Positions 26,495-36,031 of a stretch of 64,000 bases of DNA are shown in pieces (positions within the stretch are counted from its first letter, which is position 1; each line of letters starts with the position of its first letter). The position numbers were made by a program, and so were the translations under genes. Below the pieces are notes generated by a model. That model did no database searches. It was given only the letters and a program-made list of their open reading frames with translations, and was not told where the DNA came from. The stretch is from contig SCKJ01000011.1 of NCBI GenBank assembly GCA_004124875.1, positions 1-64,000 of the forward strand, written 5' to 3'. This DNA comes from Fidelibacterota bacterium. Its GTDB lineage: Bacteria > Fidelibacterota > Marinisomatia > SCGC-AAA003-L08 > TS1B11.

Positions 26495-28207
26495 ATGCCG
26501 GCAAAACTTTCATTTCGTGTAGCAGCGACCGCCGCTGTCGTCAGCCTGTTCCTGTTTTTCACTAGCGCATACATCTCTCTGCGCCTGGGCGCACTCCCCT
26601 GGCCTATTATATTCTCCATCGTGGTGAGCGCCGGACTGCTCCGGTTGACGGGCCGAAATGTCAGTCGCCATGAGGTCAATGTTGCACAGGCTGGGGGCAG
26701 CATTGGCGGCCTGGTGGCCGCCGCGGTCGCATTCGTGCTGCCGGGATTATATCTGGGCGCACCCTTCCCGCAAACGCCTTCGCCCTGGCTGCTGGCAGCT
26801 CTGGCCGCGGTAGCCGGGTGGCTGGGTGTGCTGTTGGCAGATCGCGTCAGACCTCTCTATCTAGAGGATCAAGCGCTCCCTTATCCTGCCGGCCGGGCAG
26901 GCGGTGAGCTGATTCGCGAAGGGTTTAGCCAAAGCCGGTTATTTGCCGTGGTGGTCATCGCGGGCGCGGCAACAGGTCTGTTCGCCCTGGCACGGGACGC
27001 TCTCGACATCTTCATCCTGCCCATTACGATAGCCGGGACAGTGCTGCCGTTTCTCATCGCGCCCATGGGGGTGGGAGCAGGCTATTTGCTGGGATTGAAA
27101 ACGGGCCTGAACTGGTTTGCCGGATCGGTCCTCGGCATTTTTCTACTCGCTCCACTGGCGCGATCATTTCCCGCCCTCCTGGCAGATCCGTCATCCGTGC
27201 CGGTCGAACTTTGGGTCCAAAATATCGGTATGGGATTGGTCCTCGGCTCGGGCCTGGCCCACCTGTTGGCCTTCGGCAGACTCAAAGGCCTCATGCGTCT
27301 GTTCGACCGCAATCTGGCGTTGCGCTGGCCGCTGCTGCTCTCCCTCGCCGGAGCCCTGCTGTTGACGCTGACAGGACTGAATTTCCTGGCCAGCCTCATG
27401 GTTTTGGCGCTGGTGTGGGTGCTGGTTCCGGTCGCATCGCAACTGACCGGCTCCACTAATCTGGACCCCCTTGAGCAGTTCGGACTGCTGGCGGCTTTCA
27501 CCGTGGCTGCCCTCTACGGCCTGGCGCAGCTGCCACTACCCGTTCCTCAGCGCTATGCCATCGCCTTTTTCGTTGCCGTGGCGACCGCCGTTGCGGGCGA
27601 TATCGGGCACGATTTCAAGTCGGCGCAAATTGTTGGCACACCAGCGGCGGATATAGTGCGCATCGATCTGCTGGCGGTGGCGGTGCTGATTCCAGCCATA
27701 CCCATGATGATCAATCTTTTGCAGGGAACTTTCGCCCATGACCTGTTTACCTCCACCCTTCCCGCTCCGCAAGCCAAAATGGTTTACAACACGTTCGCCG
27801 GCCTGTTCGACTACAGGGCGTTTTTCGGCAGCATGGCACTGGCTCTGGTCCTGGATGGGACCCAGCACCGGTGGGCCTCAGGCCGCAACTCGGGGCCCAA
27901 AATATTGCTGATTCCCATCGGCATTGGTGTGTTTCTGGGATGGGCGCTCAGCTTCACCATCTTTTTGGGCGGTTTAATTTACGCCTGGGTAAAACGCGGC
28001 AGACCCGATTGGCTCCGGCCCGGCATTGTCATTGCGGCAGGCGTAATGGGCGGCGAGAGCCTCGTTGGATTCGGGACGGCCCTGCTAGTCAGCGTGGGGG
28101 CGGAGTCGTTGGACCCGTTCAGGACCGCCGCGGCTGCGCTGCTGATTACGGTTCTCCTGATCACCCTGCTCAAGCAGATAAAGGCCCGCGTCCCATCAGA
28201 CCGTTGA
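26495..28207 (+). CDS. OPT-family oligopeptide transporter-like membrane protein
   Basis: 570 aa with about 14 hydrophobic helices spread over the whole length. The early AQAGGSIGGLVAAAVAFVLPGLYLG segment (residues about 65-90) is the signature of OPT-family transporters, followed by LPYPAGRAGGELIREG in the first cytoplasmic loop and the later AADIVRIDLL region. OPT proteins import small peptides or metal-siderophore conjugates by proton symport in the inner membrane. Some bacterial members are only distantly related, so the substrate is left open. The ATG at 26495 lies 140 bp after the LEA-like gene, with a weak ribosome-binding site. No partner subunit is expected for this family. Confidence 0.82.
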   Translation: MPAKLSFRVAATAAVVSLFLFFTSAYISLRLGALPWPIIFSIVVSAGLLRLTGRNVSRHEVNVAQAGGSIGGLVAAAVAFVLPGLYLGAPFPQTPSPWLLAALAAVAGWLGVLLADRVRPLYLEDQALPYPAGRAGGELIREGFSQSRLFAVVVIAGAATGLFALARDALDIFILPITIAGTVLPFLIAPMGVGAGYLLGLKTGLNWFAGSVLGIFLLAPLARSFPALLADPSSVPVELWVQNIGMGLVLGSGLAHLLAFGRLKGLMRLFDRNLALRWPLLLSLAGALLLTLTGLNFLASLMVLALVWVLVPVASQLTGSTNLDPLEQFGLLAAFTVAALYGLAQLPLPVPQRYAIAFFVAVATAVAGDIGHDFKSAQIVGTPAADIVRIDLLAVAVLIPAIPMMINLLQGTFAHDLFTSTLPAPQAKMVYNTFAGLFDYRAFFGSMALALVLDGTQHRWASGRNSGPKILLIPIGIGVFLGWALSFTIFLGGLIYAWVKRGRPDWLRPGIVIAAGVMGGESLVGFGTALLVSVGAESLDPFRTAAAALLITVLLITLLKQIKARVPSDR

Positions 28208-28218
28208 CAGGCTACGGC

Positions 28219-29895
28219 CTACGGCCCGACCCCTTCCTCAAAGTAATCGGCAACCGACAGAGTGGTGTCGCCCAGGGCCACAGCGCGCATGAATGATTCG
28301 CGGGCCAGACCCGAGTTGCCCAGGGAGAGGTGGTGTTGCCCCAACTTGCGGTGGTGTGCGGGATCGCGCGGCGCCGTGCGGATCAGTTTCAGCAAGCGTT
28401 CCTCCTCACGGCGTGGCAAAGTTCTATCGAGATACCGGCCAAGGTACCGGTTGGCCCTCAAGGAGTCATTGATGGCGAAAGAGAGCTGGGCCATCCGATA
28501 AAGAATTTTTTCGTCATTTCTATCCTCATTCAAAAACCATATCAGCTCGCGTCTGGCAGACCGGTATAATTTCAGGCGCGTCAATGCGTCGACCAGCCGA
28601 ATGCGTGCGGCAGTATTCTGCGGCCGGGCGGCCACGACCTGACCGTAGTAGTAGGCCGCGAAGTCATCCTCTCCCACAGCGGCGGCAACATCACCCAGCG
28701 CAAGTTGAACCGCGCTCGTGCTGTCATTCCTGATCATTGCCTGGAAAAGTTGTAACTCCGCCGTCAGGTAATCCGATTGCCGGTAGAACAGCAGGCCGTG
28801 TCGATGGTACGCCTCCCACCTTTCCGGCTCCAGCCTCAGTGCGGACTGATAGTGCTCCCGGGCCTCTTGCAATCGGTCCCGCTTACGAAAAAAGTCCCCT
28901 TTGCCCAACCAGGCGTCATAATAGCCGGGGTGCGCTACCAGCAGCGAATCGAACATGGCCAGAGCGAGGGAATCGTTTTTAAGAGCCGTATACGAGAGCC
29001 CCAGGTAGAGCCGCGCTTCCAGCAGATCTGGTAACGCCCTGGAAACCAGCGTGAGATGCTCCGTCGCCAGAGTATATTCCCCGATTTCATAAAGGGCAAT
29101 GCCATACCGGAATCGTGCGCCCAGATGCTCGCCCTGCCGGGCCACAAATCCGCCCAATATTTCCGCCGCCCGGTCAAAGGCGGCCACTTTGTTATAGGCC
29201 GTACCGAGCCAGTAGCGAGTGTTGCGGGTTTCCGCCGCCTCGGCCAGCCCCAGTTCAAGGACCGCCACCATCGCCTGCCACCGCTGCTGGGATCTCAAAA
29301 TGGCCGCCGCTTGCTCGTAGGCCATCGAATATTTGGGGTAAAGAGCGTAAGCCGCTTCGAACTCAATCAGGGCACTGTCAGGCCGCTCGGTGCGGGTAAA
29401 TACGCCCCCGAGCTGAAAGTGATAGTTGGCCACACTGCTATCGAGCGCTATGGCCGCGCTGTAGCTCCACTCGGCCTGCTCCAGGCTGTCCATGTCGAAC
29501 CAGACATTGCCGAGCGAGAAATGAGCCTCGCCATTGGCCGGGCTGAGGCGGAGACTTTCCTGGATGGATAGCTTGGCCTCGTGCAGCTGCCCCAGCCGTT
29601 GCTCAGCCAACCCCACCTGCAGCATCAGTAAGGGATTTTCCGGCTCCACGGCCAAGGCCTGGCGGTACCAGTCCGCGGCCAGGGAGTCATTTTCGGTAGA
29701 GATGGCAATCCGTGCCAGCAGCTCGTAACACTCGATACACTGGCGGTCGCTTAGCAGCAATCTCTCCAGGCGGGCTTGGGCCAGATCGTAGCGGCCGAGA
29801 CCAAAGTATTTCAGCGCGTCGGCATAGGAGTCGCCGATTTGCCCCTCCAGTAACAGGGGCAGGCAGAGGGCCGCCAGCACGCAACGGGCTTTCAC
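28219..29895 (-). CDS. Large exported TPR-repeat protein
   Basis: 558 aa with a GTG start whose GTGA overlaps the stop of the upstream FG-GAP gene, so it is translationally coupled. A signal peptide (residues about 1-18) leads into some fourteen TPR units, for example YADALKYFGLGRYDLAQARLERLL, DWYRQALAVEPENPLLMLQVGLAEQRLGQ and ARLYLGLSYTALKNDSLALAMFDSLL. The last unit ends near residue 540. It probably acts as a periplasmic scaffold for protein-protein contacts. In several phyla, ASPIC/UnbV-FG-GAP proteins are encoded with a TPR protein, and the pairing is conserved though not understood. Confidence 0.82.
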   Translation of the reverse strand: MKARCVLAALCLPLLLEGQIGDSYADALKYFGLGRYDLAQARLERLLLSDRQCIECYELLARIAISTENDSLAADWYRQALAVEPENPLLMLQVGLAEQRLGQLHEAKLSIQESLRLSPANGEAHFSLGNVWFDMDSLEQAEWSYSAAIALDSSVANYHFQLGGVFTRTERPDSALIEFEAAYALYPKYSMAYEQAAAILRSQQRWQAMVAVLELGLAEAAETRNTRYWLGTAYNKVAAFDRAAEILGGFVARQGEHLGARFRYGIALYEIGEYTLATEHLTLVSRALPDLLEARLYLGLSYTALKNDSLALAMFDSLLVAHPGYYDAWLGKGDFFRKRDRLQEAREHYQSALRLEPERWEAYHRHGLLFYRQSDYLTAELQLFQAMIRNDSTSAVQLALGDVAAAVGEDDFAAYYYGQVVAARPQNTAARIRLVDALTRLKLYRSARRELIWFLNEDRNDEKILYRMAQLSFAINDSLRANRYLGRYLDRTLPRREEERLLKLIRTAPRDPAHHRKLGQHHLSLGNSGLARESFMRAVALGDTTLSVADYFEEGVGP

Positions 29896-31793
29896 GGCAG
29901 GGTCTCTCCATTCGGCAGAAGCGTATAGTAGCGGTTTATCTCGCTGATATCATAGCTGCTCACCTGGCCACCCGGCCAAATGACCTGTACCGCCACCTGC
30001 CGGGTGCGGGGCGGCAGATAAACCACCATCGGCTCGGACCCGGCAACTTGCCCCTGCCAGCTGCTGTTCTTGACGGTGACTCTGATCCTGGCGCCCACGT
30101 GCGTCTCGCCGGGCGCCTGCGTACGGGGCAGGAGACCCAGGAATGCCAGCCGCCTGGGGACCAGCTGTCCCCACACTTTCAGCACTCCGCTGGGGTAGGT
30201 AGCGACAATCTCCTCGACGCCGTCAAGGTCAAAATCTGCGGCCACCAGCTGGGCAGGCACTTCGACCACCCGCAGAGTATCCCACAGGTCCCAATGATCC
30301 GCCAGCTCCGGCGACGGTATCAGCCAGACCGAATCGGCGGCGGTCAGCATTGCGCCATCGTGGCCCAGGCTGTCAACCCAACCAGTCGCGCGGAGCGTTG
30401 AATCGATCTGCAGACTGTCCGGGATGACCGGCGAATCGATCGGATTATCGGGGGCAGTCATGGGGAGTGGATCGGCCGAAGTCTCGAATGTCAGGGAAGG
30501 ATCAAATACAGGTCCCGTGATCACGCCGAGAAAATCGTCCAGACCGGTTGTTGTGTCGATCTCCACGAAGGGTCGCGTGATGACAGTGTCGATGGACAGA
30601 TCGATGGTAGTGGAAATCTGCCCGAACGGTCCGCCTGGCCTGAAATGCAGAACGTACTGGGTGTGGGCCAGGGTGTCATTGCCGGCATCGACTATCATCA
30701 GGTCAGCGGCATTGTCAAAATCGACATCAAGATTCAGTGCCAGGCTGCCCGTCAGTAGTTCTCCTGGCCTGAACAGCCCCGATTGGTAAACATCCTTAAA
30801 GAAAATGCCGCCGTGGTTCAGCATGAGCACGAGCTGGTGGTCTGAGTCAACGAACAACAGATCTGTCATGGCGTCACCGTTTGCATCCAGGGGCAGGACC
30901 TGCTGCCAGGTCCGCTCCTCTCCGTTAGGGACCATAGCCAGCCCTGATGGCCACGCGGATTCAGCCCAGCTCGTATCGGCCAGCTGCTGATATAGCAAAT
31001 TGGCCGACCGGTGGGAGATGACCAGCAGATCGAGCCAGTGATCACCGTTGGCGTCGAACACAATCAGGTCCGTTGAGCGGCTCGTGGAGTCGGCGAATCC
31101 GAGGACATCGGTCTTATCAATGAACCGGCCGGCGCCATCGTTAAGGTAGAGCCGGTTAGCGGCCTGATCGTAAATGTCAGGATCGCACACAATTTCAAGT
31201 CCACTGCGGGCCTCTTTGCATGTCAGGGTGTCGAGTTCAGGATAATGGACAAAATTGGCGACGTACAGATCGAGAAAGCCATCACGATTCACGTCCAGAA
31301 ACCGCGCGGCTGTCGACCAGGCGCGATTATCGATGCCCGCGGCGGCCGTCACATCGACCCATTCCTGACCCCCATTGTTGCGCAGCAGGATATCGGGACC
31401 GAGCCGCGAGAGGTAGAGATCGAGGTAGCCATCGCCGTCGTAGTCACCCACTGCGGCATTCGCTGCCGGCGGAACGGCGGACAGCTTGGTGCCGACGGTC
31501 ACGTCAACCCAATGGTCGCCATCGTTGCGATAGAGGCGATTCATGGCAAAGCCGGTGGTGTCTTCCCTTAACGGGCCATAGGTCAGAAACAGGTCTTGAT
31601 CGCCGTCGTTATCGTAATCAAAGGGGATGGCCCGGCCAGGAAACAGGTCGGGGAGACGGGGACCTCCCGCTCTCGGCAAACGCTGGGCATAGGCCATATT
31701 ATACTCACCGCTTTTATCGGCCAGCTCAAGGACGCTTTGGCCCGTCAGCAAACTACTCAACAGGATACATACTATGCTCTGCGTCCCACGCAA
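29892..31793 (-). CDS. FG-GAP/ASPIC-UnbV (CRTAC1-like) exported protein
   Basis: 633 aa. A signal peptide of about 20 residues precedes VCBS/FG-GAP calcium-binding blades with repeated DxDxDxxxD motifs: FDYDNDGDQDLFL, GDYDGDGYLDLYL, LDVNRDGFLDLYVANF, FDANGDHWLDLLV and LDANGDAMTDLLFVD. They fit a seven-bladed beta-propeller. The last 70 residues (VKNSSWQGQVAGSEPMVVYLPPRTRQVAVQVIWPGGQVSSYDI) are the ASPIC/UnbV domain. It should be exported to the periplasm or surface. It is the first gene of a two-gene unit with the TPR protein. The divergent MBL gene begins about 300 bp away. Confidence 0.87.
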   Translation of the reverse strand: MRGTQSIVCILLSSLLTGQSVLELADKSGEYNMAYAQRLPRAGGPRLPDLFPGRAIPFDYDNDGDQDLFLTYGPLREDTTGFAMNRLYRNDGDHWVDVTVGTKLSAVPPAANAAVGDYDGDGYLDLYLSRLGPDILLRNNGGQEWVDVTAAAGIDNRAWSTAARFLDVNRDGFLDLYVANFVHYPELDTLTCKEARSGLEIVCDPDIYDQAANRLYLNDGAGRFIDKTDVLGFADSTSRSTDLIVFDANGDHWLDLLVISHRSANLLYQQLADTSWAESAWPSGLAMVPNGEERTWQQVLPLDANGDAMTDLLFVDSDHQLVLMLNHGGIFFKDVYQSGLFRPGELLTGSLALNLDVDFDNAADLMIVDAGNDTLAHTQYVLHFRPGGPFGQISTTIDLSIDTVITRPFVEIDTTTGLDDFLGVITGPVFDPSLTFETSADPLPMTAPDNPIDSPVIPDSLQIDSTLRATGWVDSLGHDGAMLTAADSVWLIPSPELADHWDLWDTLRVVEVPAQLVAADFDLDGVEEIVATYPSGVLKVWGQLVPRRLAFLGLLPRTQAPGETHVGARIRVTVKNSSWQGQVAGSEPMVVYLPPRTRQVAVQVIWPGGQVSSYDISEINRYYTLLPNGETLP

Positions 31794-32093
31794 AGGATTA
31801 CATCCCCCTTAAATTTCGACTCGCCCTTAGTAGCGACGAAGTTAAATGTTAACAGCTTTCAAGTGAAAATGATCCCATCATCCGGCCCCTTGGTTTATCC
31901 GCGAGCCGGAAAAGTCGCCTGACATCGCCCCTGTAACCACCAGCGACCGGTATATTTATTAAGGGATAAAGGCGTTTACAATGCTAATCTTTATTTCGTA
32001 TTTTGTCGGCTAAAGTAGACGGCTGGACAAACCAATCCTCAATAATAAACATATAATGCAAATTCTTCACCAATTTGCTGCCAGCAACAGGTT
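31794..32093. other. Divergent intergenic region
   Basis: 300 bases between the FG-GAP gene and the MBL gene, transcribed away from each other. The right half (31,930-32,090) is AT-rich (for example TTTATTTCGTATTTTG and AATAATAAACATATAATG), as expected where two promoters start back to back. I could not pick out a convincing pair of promoter boxes, and I see no RNA gene or repeat. Confidence 0.5.
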
Positions 32094-32936
32094 ATGAGCA
32101 AAGATTCGCACACTATAACGTTTTGGGGTGTCAGGGGATCGATTGCTACTGACGATCCTGACAAGACGCACTTTGGCGGCAACACCTCGTGCGTAGAGGT
32201 AAACGCGCATGATGGCTCGCATATCATATTTGATTCCGGCACAGGCATTCGCAGTCTCGGAAACAGGATCGCCGATGAGCACGATAGCGAGTATGAGATC
32301 AACCTGTTCCTGTCGCATACCCACTGGGATCACATCATCGGATTCCCCTTCTTCGCCCCCATTCACCAATCGTTTGCCAACATCAATATCTACGGGCCCC
32401 GCCGGTCCGGCGCGTCGCTGGAAAAGTTGGTCCTGGGCCTGTTTCAGCCGCCGTATTTCCCCTTGACGCCCAAAGATATTGAGGCTCATGTCAGCTTTAC
32501 GGAGATTGATACCGGCTCAGTAAAAATTGGAGACAATGTCACTGTCTTCTCCAATCCCCATCCGCATCCCAACGGAGCCCTCGGATACCGGCTGGAAATA
32601 GGTGAGCGGTCCGTCGTCTTTATCACGGACATTGAGCATTCCAAGGGCAATCTGGTCAAGTCGGTGGTCGAATTGAGCCAAGGCGCTGATATTCTCATTC
32701 ACGATAGTCATTTTACACCCGAAGACCTCCCGGAGCATAAAACGTGGGGACACAGCTCCTGGGAGGAGTGCACCGCGCTGGCCAACCAGGCTGGCGTGAA
32801 ACAACTCTACCTGTTCCATTTCAGCCCCAACTATTCCGATGATGACATTTACGCCATTGAAAAGCGGGCACGCAAAGAGTTTGCCAATACTTCTGCGGCC
32901 CATCAAGGGCTCACAGTGGAACTGTCCGCCGACTGA
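32094..32936 (+). CDS. Metallo-beta-lactamase-fold hydrolase
   Basis: 280 aa. Metal ligands form the HxHxDH motif at His75, His77, Asp79 and His80 (SHTHWDH), with further ligands in HPHPNG, in the Asp of FITDIEH and in the late His of FHFSPNYSDDD. The opening ITFWGVRGSIA with GGNTSCVEV is typical of the PhnP/cyclic-nucleotide phosphodiesterase-like branch of the fold. Cytoplasmic; it probably cleaves a phosphodiester, but the substrate is unknown. It starts the forward gene train that runs through cysteine desulfurase and mnmA, with 100 bp to the next start. Confidence 0.86.
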   Translation: MSKDSHTITFWGVRGSIATDDPDKTHFGGNTSCVEVNAHDGSHIIFDSGTGIRSLGNRIADEHDSEYEINLFLSHTHWDHIIGFPFFAPIHQSFANINIYGPRRSGASLEKLVLGLFQPPYFPLTPKDIEAHVSFTEIDTGSVKIGDNVTVFSNPHPHPNGALGYRLEIGERSVVFITDIEHSKGNLVKSVVELSQGADILIHDSHFTPEDLPEHKTWGHSSWEECTALANQAGVKQLYLFHFSPNYSDDDIYAIEKRARKEFANTSAAHQGLTVELSAD

Positions 32937-33037
32937 ACCGCCAATCATTGTTTGGGGTAACCAGCCTCCTCTATTTAACTTCCCACTTTATGATGACCGC
33001 TCCCCTTGCCGGAGTCGAGATTATAGGAAACGAAGCG

Positions 33038-34210
33038 ATGCCTGATACTCCTCCTCCTGATCAGATTTATTGCGATTACGCCGCCACCGCGCCGCTGCGC
33101 CCGGAGGTGCGGGAAACCATGCATCAGGCGGGACAACTGCCGGGCAACCCTTCCAGTATTCACCAGTCGGGACAAGTGGCAAAAGTTTTACTGGAGCGTG
33201 CCCGCCAGACGGCAGCGGATGCCTTGGGCGCCGAGCCACGGGAGATTGTATTCACATCCGGCGGCACTGAGGCCAACAATACCGTTTTCCCCGGTCTGCT
33301 GGGCAGTGGCGATCATGTGGTCACTTCGATGACCGAGCACCCGTCCGTTCAGCGCCCCTTGGAGCGATTGGAGCCGCTGGGGGTCACGGTAACCCAAGTT
33401 GCGCCTCAGGCAAATGGAATGATCCAGGCCGGGGACATTGAGGCGGCCCTGCGGCCCAACACCCGGCTCATCAGCGTCATGTGCGTCAATAACGAAACTG
33501 GCGCCCTGGCCGACCTGGATGCCCTGGGCGATGTTGCCAGCAGGCATGGCCTCCTCTTTCATACTGACGCTGTGCAGGCGCTGGGCAAAACGCCGCTTGA
33601 TGTCAACCGTAGCGGCATCCATTTCCTCTCGGCTTCGGCCCACAAAATTGGGGGACCCAAAGGAACCGGCCTGCTCTACGCTCGCAAAGGGACGCCGTTT
33701 CACAATCTGATCGCTGGTGGCTCACAGGAAAACAGTCACAGGGGCGGGACGGAAAATGTCGCCGGGATCGCAGGCTTTGCCCGCGCCATCGAGATTGCCA
33801 CGGCCGAATATGGGGAGCTGCATTCCAGGCTCATTGGTTTCCGGAAAATTTTGCTGGGCGATCTTGATGATGGCAACCTCAGTTATAATGTCAATGGGAC
33901 CGGCACCATACCGGGTATCGTCAACTTGCAGTTTCCCGGTGTCAATGGACAGGCGCTGGTAATGAATTTAGACGGCCGCGGCTACGCTGTCTCCTACGGT
34001 TCTTCATGCGCGTCGGGATCTTCGGAGGCTTCGCATGTGCTGCTGGCGATGGGTCTGACTCAGGCCGAAGCAACCAGCGCCATCAGGGTCTCCTTTGGTT
34101 ACGCTACCACGCGGGAAGAGGTGCTGGGAGTGGCGGCGGCCCTGGGTGACATTGTCGGAAAGTTGCAGAGCGACAGCCTCCACGCCGGAAAGGAGGCCAC
34201 CGTTGAGTGA
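33038..34210 (+). CDS. Cysteine desulfurase (NifS/IscS family)
   Basis: 390 aa from the ATG at 33038; the frame is open to 32948 but the family begins YCDYAATAPLRPEV just after this Met. The PLP-binding Lys lies in ASAHKIGGPKGTG, the cofactor Asp in HTDAVQALGKTP, and the active-site Cys in SYGSSCASGSSEASHVLLAMG. The SSCASGS loop is of the NifS/IscS (group I) type, which uses the persulfide on a mobile loop. It supplies sulfur for the thiolation enzyme encoded next: its stop overlaps the mnmA start by eight bases. The pair is a common operon for 2-thiouridine synthesis. Cytoplasmic. Confidence 0.94.
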   Translation: MPDTPPPDQIYCDYAATAPLRPEVRETMHQAGQLPGNPSSIHQSGQVAKVLLERARQTAADALGAEPREIVFTSGGTEANNTVFPGLLGSGDHVVTSMTEHPSVQRPLERLEPLGVTVTQVAPQANGMIQAGDIEAALRPNTRLISVMCVNNETGALADLDALGDVASRHGLLFHTDAVQALGKTPLDVNRSGIHFLSASAHKIGGPKGTGLLYARKGTPFHNLIAGGSQENSHRGGTENVAGIAGFARAIEIATAEYGELHSRLIGFRKILLGDLDDGNLSYNVNGTGTIPGIVNLQFPGVNGQALVMNLDGRGYAVSYGSSCASGSSEASHVLLAMGLTQAEATSAIRVSFGYATTREEVLGVAAALGDIVGKLQSDSLHAGKEATVE

Positions 34211-35294
34211 GCGTGTCGTTGTGGCCATGTCCGGAGGGGTCGACAGCTCGGTGGCCCTGCTGAAAGTGCTCGAAGCGGGCTACGAGGCGTTTGGCGTCAC
34301 CATGAAACTGTGGGAATCGCGCGATGTCGGCGGCCAGCTGCTGGAGGAGAGCAACTGCTGTCCGGTGGAGGCCATCAACATGGCCCGCGATGTCTGCGTT
34401 TCCCTGGGGGTGCCCCACTACACGCTCGATTTTCAGGACGTTTTCAAAGCTACCGTCATTGACAATTTCGTGGAGGAGTACCTGGCCGGACGGACGCCCA
34501 ATCCCTGTGTGCGGTGCAACAGCTATGTCAAGTGGGACGCCCTTTTTGATTACGCCGACCAGCTGGGCGCCGACAAAATCGCCACCGGACACTTTGCCCG
34601 GATTGTTACAGGTCCCAACGGCCAGCCGCAGCTGCTCAGAGGCGTTGACCAGCACAAGGATCAATCGTATGTCCTGTGGGGCATTCCCCGTCACACGTTG
34701 CAGCGCACACTCCTGCCGCTGGGGGGGATGACCAAGACCCAGGTGCGCGCCCTTGCCAACGAAGCAGGCCTGGCGACAGCGAATGTGCCGGAAAGCCAGG
34801 CCATCTGCTTTGTCACCGACAACAACTACCGCCGGTTTTTGAGCGAGCACGCCAGCGAACAGATGGCTGGGGTAGGCCCCGGCAGCATCCTTGATGAAGC
34901 GGGTACGGAGATTGGGACGCACCCCGGATACGTCAACTATACCGTGGGGCAGAGACGGGGCCTTGGCCTGGCGTCACCTGAGCCACTGTACGTCAAGAAG
35001 CTCGACCGCGAGCAAAACACGGTCACTGTGGCGCCGCAGGCATCGCTATGGGGCAGCCAATGCCAGGTGCAGGAGCTCAACTGGCTGGTCGATCCGCCCA
35101 GCGATCCTGTCACGGTGCATGCCAGGGTACGCTACAATTCGACCGGCGCAGCGGCCCGCCTCAATTTTGAAGACGACACGGTAGAACTGCATTTTGAGGA
35201 GCCACAGCTGGCCATTACCGCCGGGCAGTCAGCCACATTTTACGAGGGCGACGTACTCCTCGGCGGAGGCGTTATCAGCAGAGTGGGCGGATGA
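34203..35294 (+). CDS. mnmA: tRNA-specific 2-thiouridylase
   Basis: 363 aa with a TTG start at 34203, six bases after a perfect AGGAGG (34191-34196); upstream frame to 34095 is shadow inside the cysteine desulfurase. The PP-loop is AMSGGVDSSVALL at residues 8-20. The catalytic cysteines are Cys102 in NPCVRCN and the Cys in ESQAICFV (about residue 202), the same pair as in E. coli MnmA. TVGQRRGLG starts the C-terminal beta domain. It thiolates U34 of tRNA for Lys, Glu and Gln, using sulfur from the desulfurase encoded immediately upstream. The translational overlap fits that coupling. Confidence 0.96.
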   Translation: MSERVVVAMSGGVDSSVALLKVLEAGYEAFGVTMKLWESRDVGGQLLEESNCCPVEAINMARDVCVSLGVPHYTLDFQDVFKATVIDNFVEEYLAGRTPNPCVRCNSYVKWDALFDYADQLGADKIATGHFARIVTGPNGQPQLLRGVDQHKDQSYVLWGIPRHTLQRTLLPLGGMTKTQVRALANEAGLATANVPESQAICFVTDNNYRRFLSEHASEQMAGVGPGSILDEAGTEIGTHPGYVNYTVGQRRGLGLASPEPLYVKKLDREQNTVTVAPQASLWGSQCQVQELNWLVDPPSDPVTVHARVRYNSTGAAARLNFEDDTVELHFEEPQLAITAGQSATFYEGDVLLGGGVISRVGG

Positions 35295-36031
35295 TCGCCA
35301 GCCCCAAGCTGGCCGCCGTCATCATGGCCGCCGGGATCGGCAGGCGGATGAAAGACAATCGACCTAAAGTGCTGCACGAATATGCCGGCCGGCCCATGAT
35401 CGCTTCGGTAGTGGAGACTGCCCGCGCTGTCGGGGCGGACCCGGTGATCGTGGTGGTGGGCCATAAAGCCGGGGAGATCAAGGCTGCCATTGCCGGGCAA
35501 CATGTCCTGTTCGCCCTGCAGGCGCAGCAGCGAGGCACGGCACATGCCGTTTTGCAGGCCGCGCCACTGCTGGAAGGGTTTACCGGCGATGTCGTGGTGC
35601 TCTCCGGCGATGTGCCGGCGCTGACGACAAGCACATTGGAGAGGTTGATTCGCCGCCACCGGGAGGAAGGGGCGGCGGCCACCCTGTTGGCTGCCGAGCT
35701 GCCCGACGCGTCGGGCTATGGCCGGGTCCTCCTTGATGACAACAACCAGCTGCTGAAAGTCGTGGAAGAAAAGGATGCCACGCCTGAGGAGAAATCGGTC
35801 AACCTCATCAATAGCGGGATCTATCTGTTCAAGGCCCGGCACCTGCTTCCGGCGCTGTTGAAGGTGGGCAACGAAAATAAACAAAGTGAGTATTATCTCC
35901 CAGATACTTTGTATATTCTGAAGGAACAAAACCTGCCTGTTGCGGTTGAAATTATAACCGGATTCCGGGAGATTCTCGGTGTCAACACCAAGGTGGAACT
36001 GGAGAGACTCAATGAAGAACTTTCTACCTAA
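35291..36031 (+). CDS. GlmU-like nucleotidyltransferase without acetyltransferase domain
   Basis: 246 aa. The N-terminal signature AAVIMAAGIGRRMKDNRPKVLHEYAGRPMI, with LQAQQRGTAHAV, LSGDVPAL, GYGRVLLDD and the late LINSGIYLF, is the UDP-GlcNAc pyrophosphorylase domain of GlmU. GlmU is normally about 450 aa with a left-handed beta-helix acetyltransferase; here the protein stops after the first domain. So it may make UDP-GlcNAc from GlcNAc-1-P but not perform acetylation, or it may act on another sugar phosphate. Its ATG lies inside the last codons of mnmA (4-bp overlap), so expression is coupled. Cytoplasmic. Confidence 0.85.
   Translation: MIASPKLAAVIMAAGIGRRMKDNRPKVLHEYAGRPMIASVVETARAVGADPVIVVVGHKAGEIKAAIAGQHVLFALQAQQRGTAHAVLQAAPLLEGFTGDVVVLSGDVPALTTSTLERLIRRHREEGAAATLLAAELPDASGYGRVLLDDNNQLLKVVEEKDATPEEKSVNLINSGIYLFKARHLLPALLKVGNENKQSEYYLPDTLYILKEQNLPVAVEIITGFREILGVNTKVELERLNEELST

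Noticed and set aside
31220..31852. 210-codon Arg/Ser-rich frame opposite the FG-GAP gene
   Set aside because: It is the antisense shadow of repeated Asp-rich calcium blades; its composition is unlike a protein.
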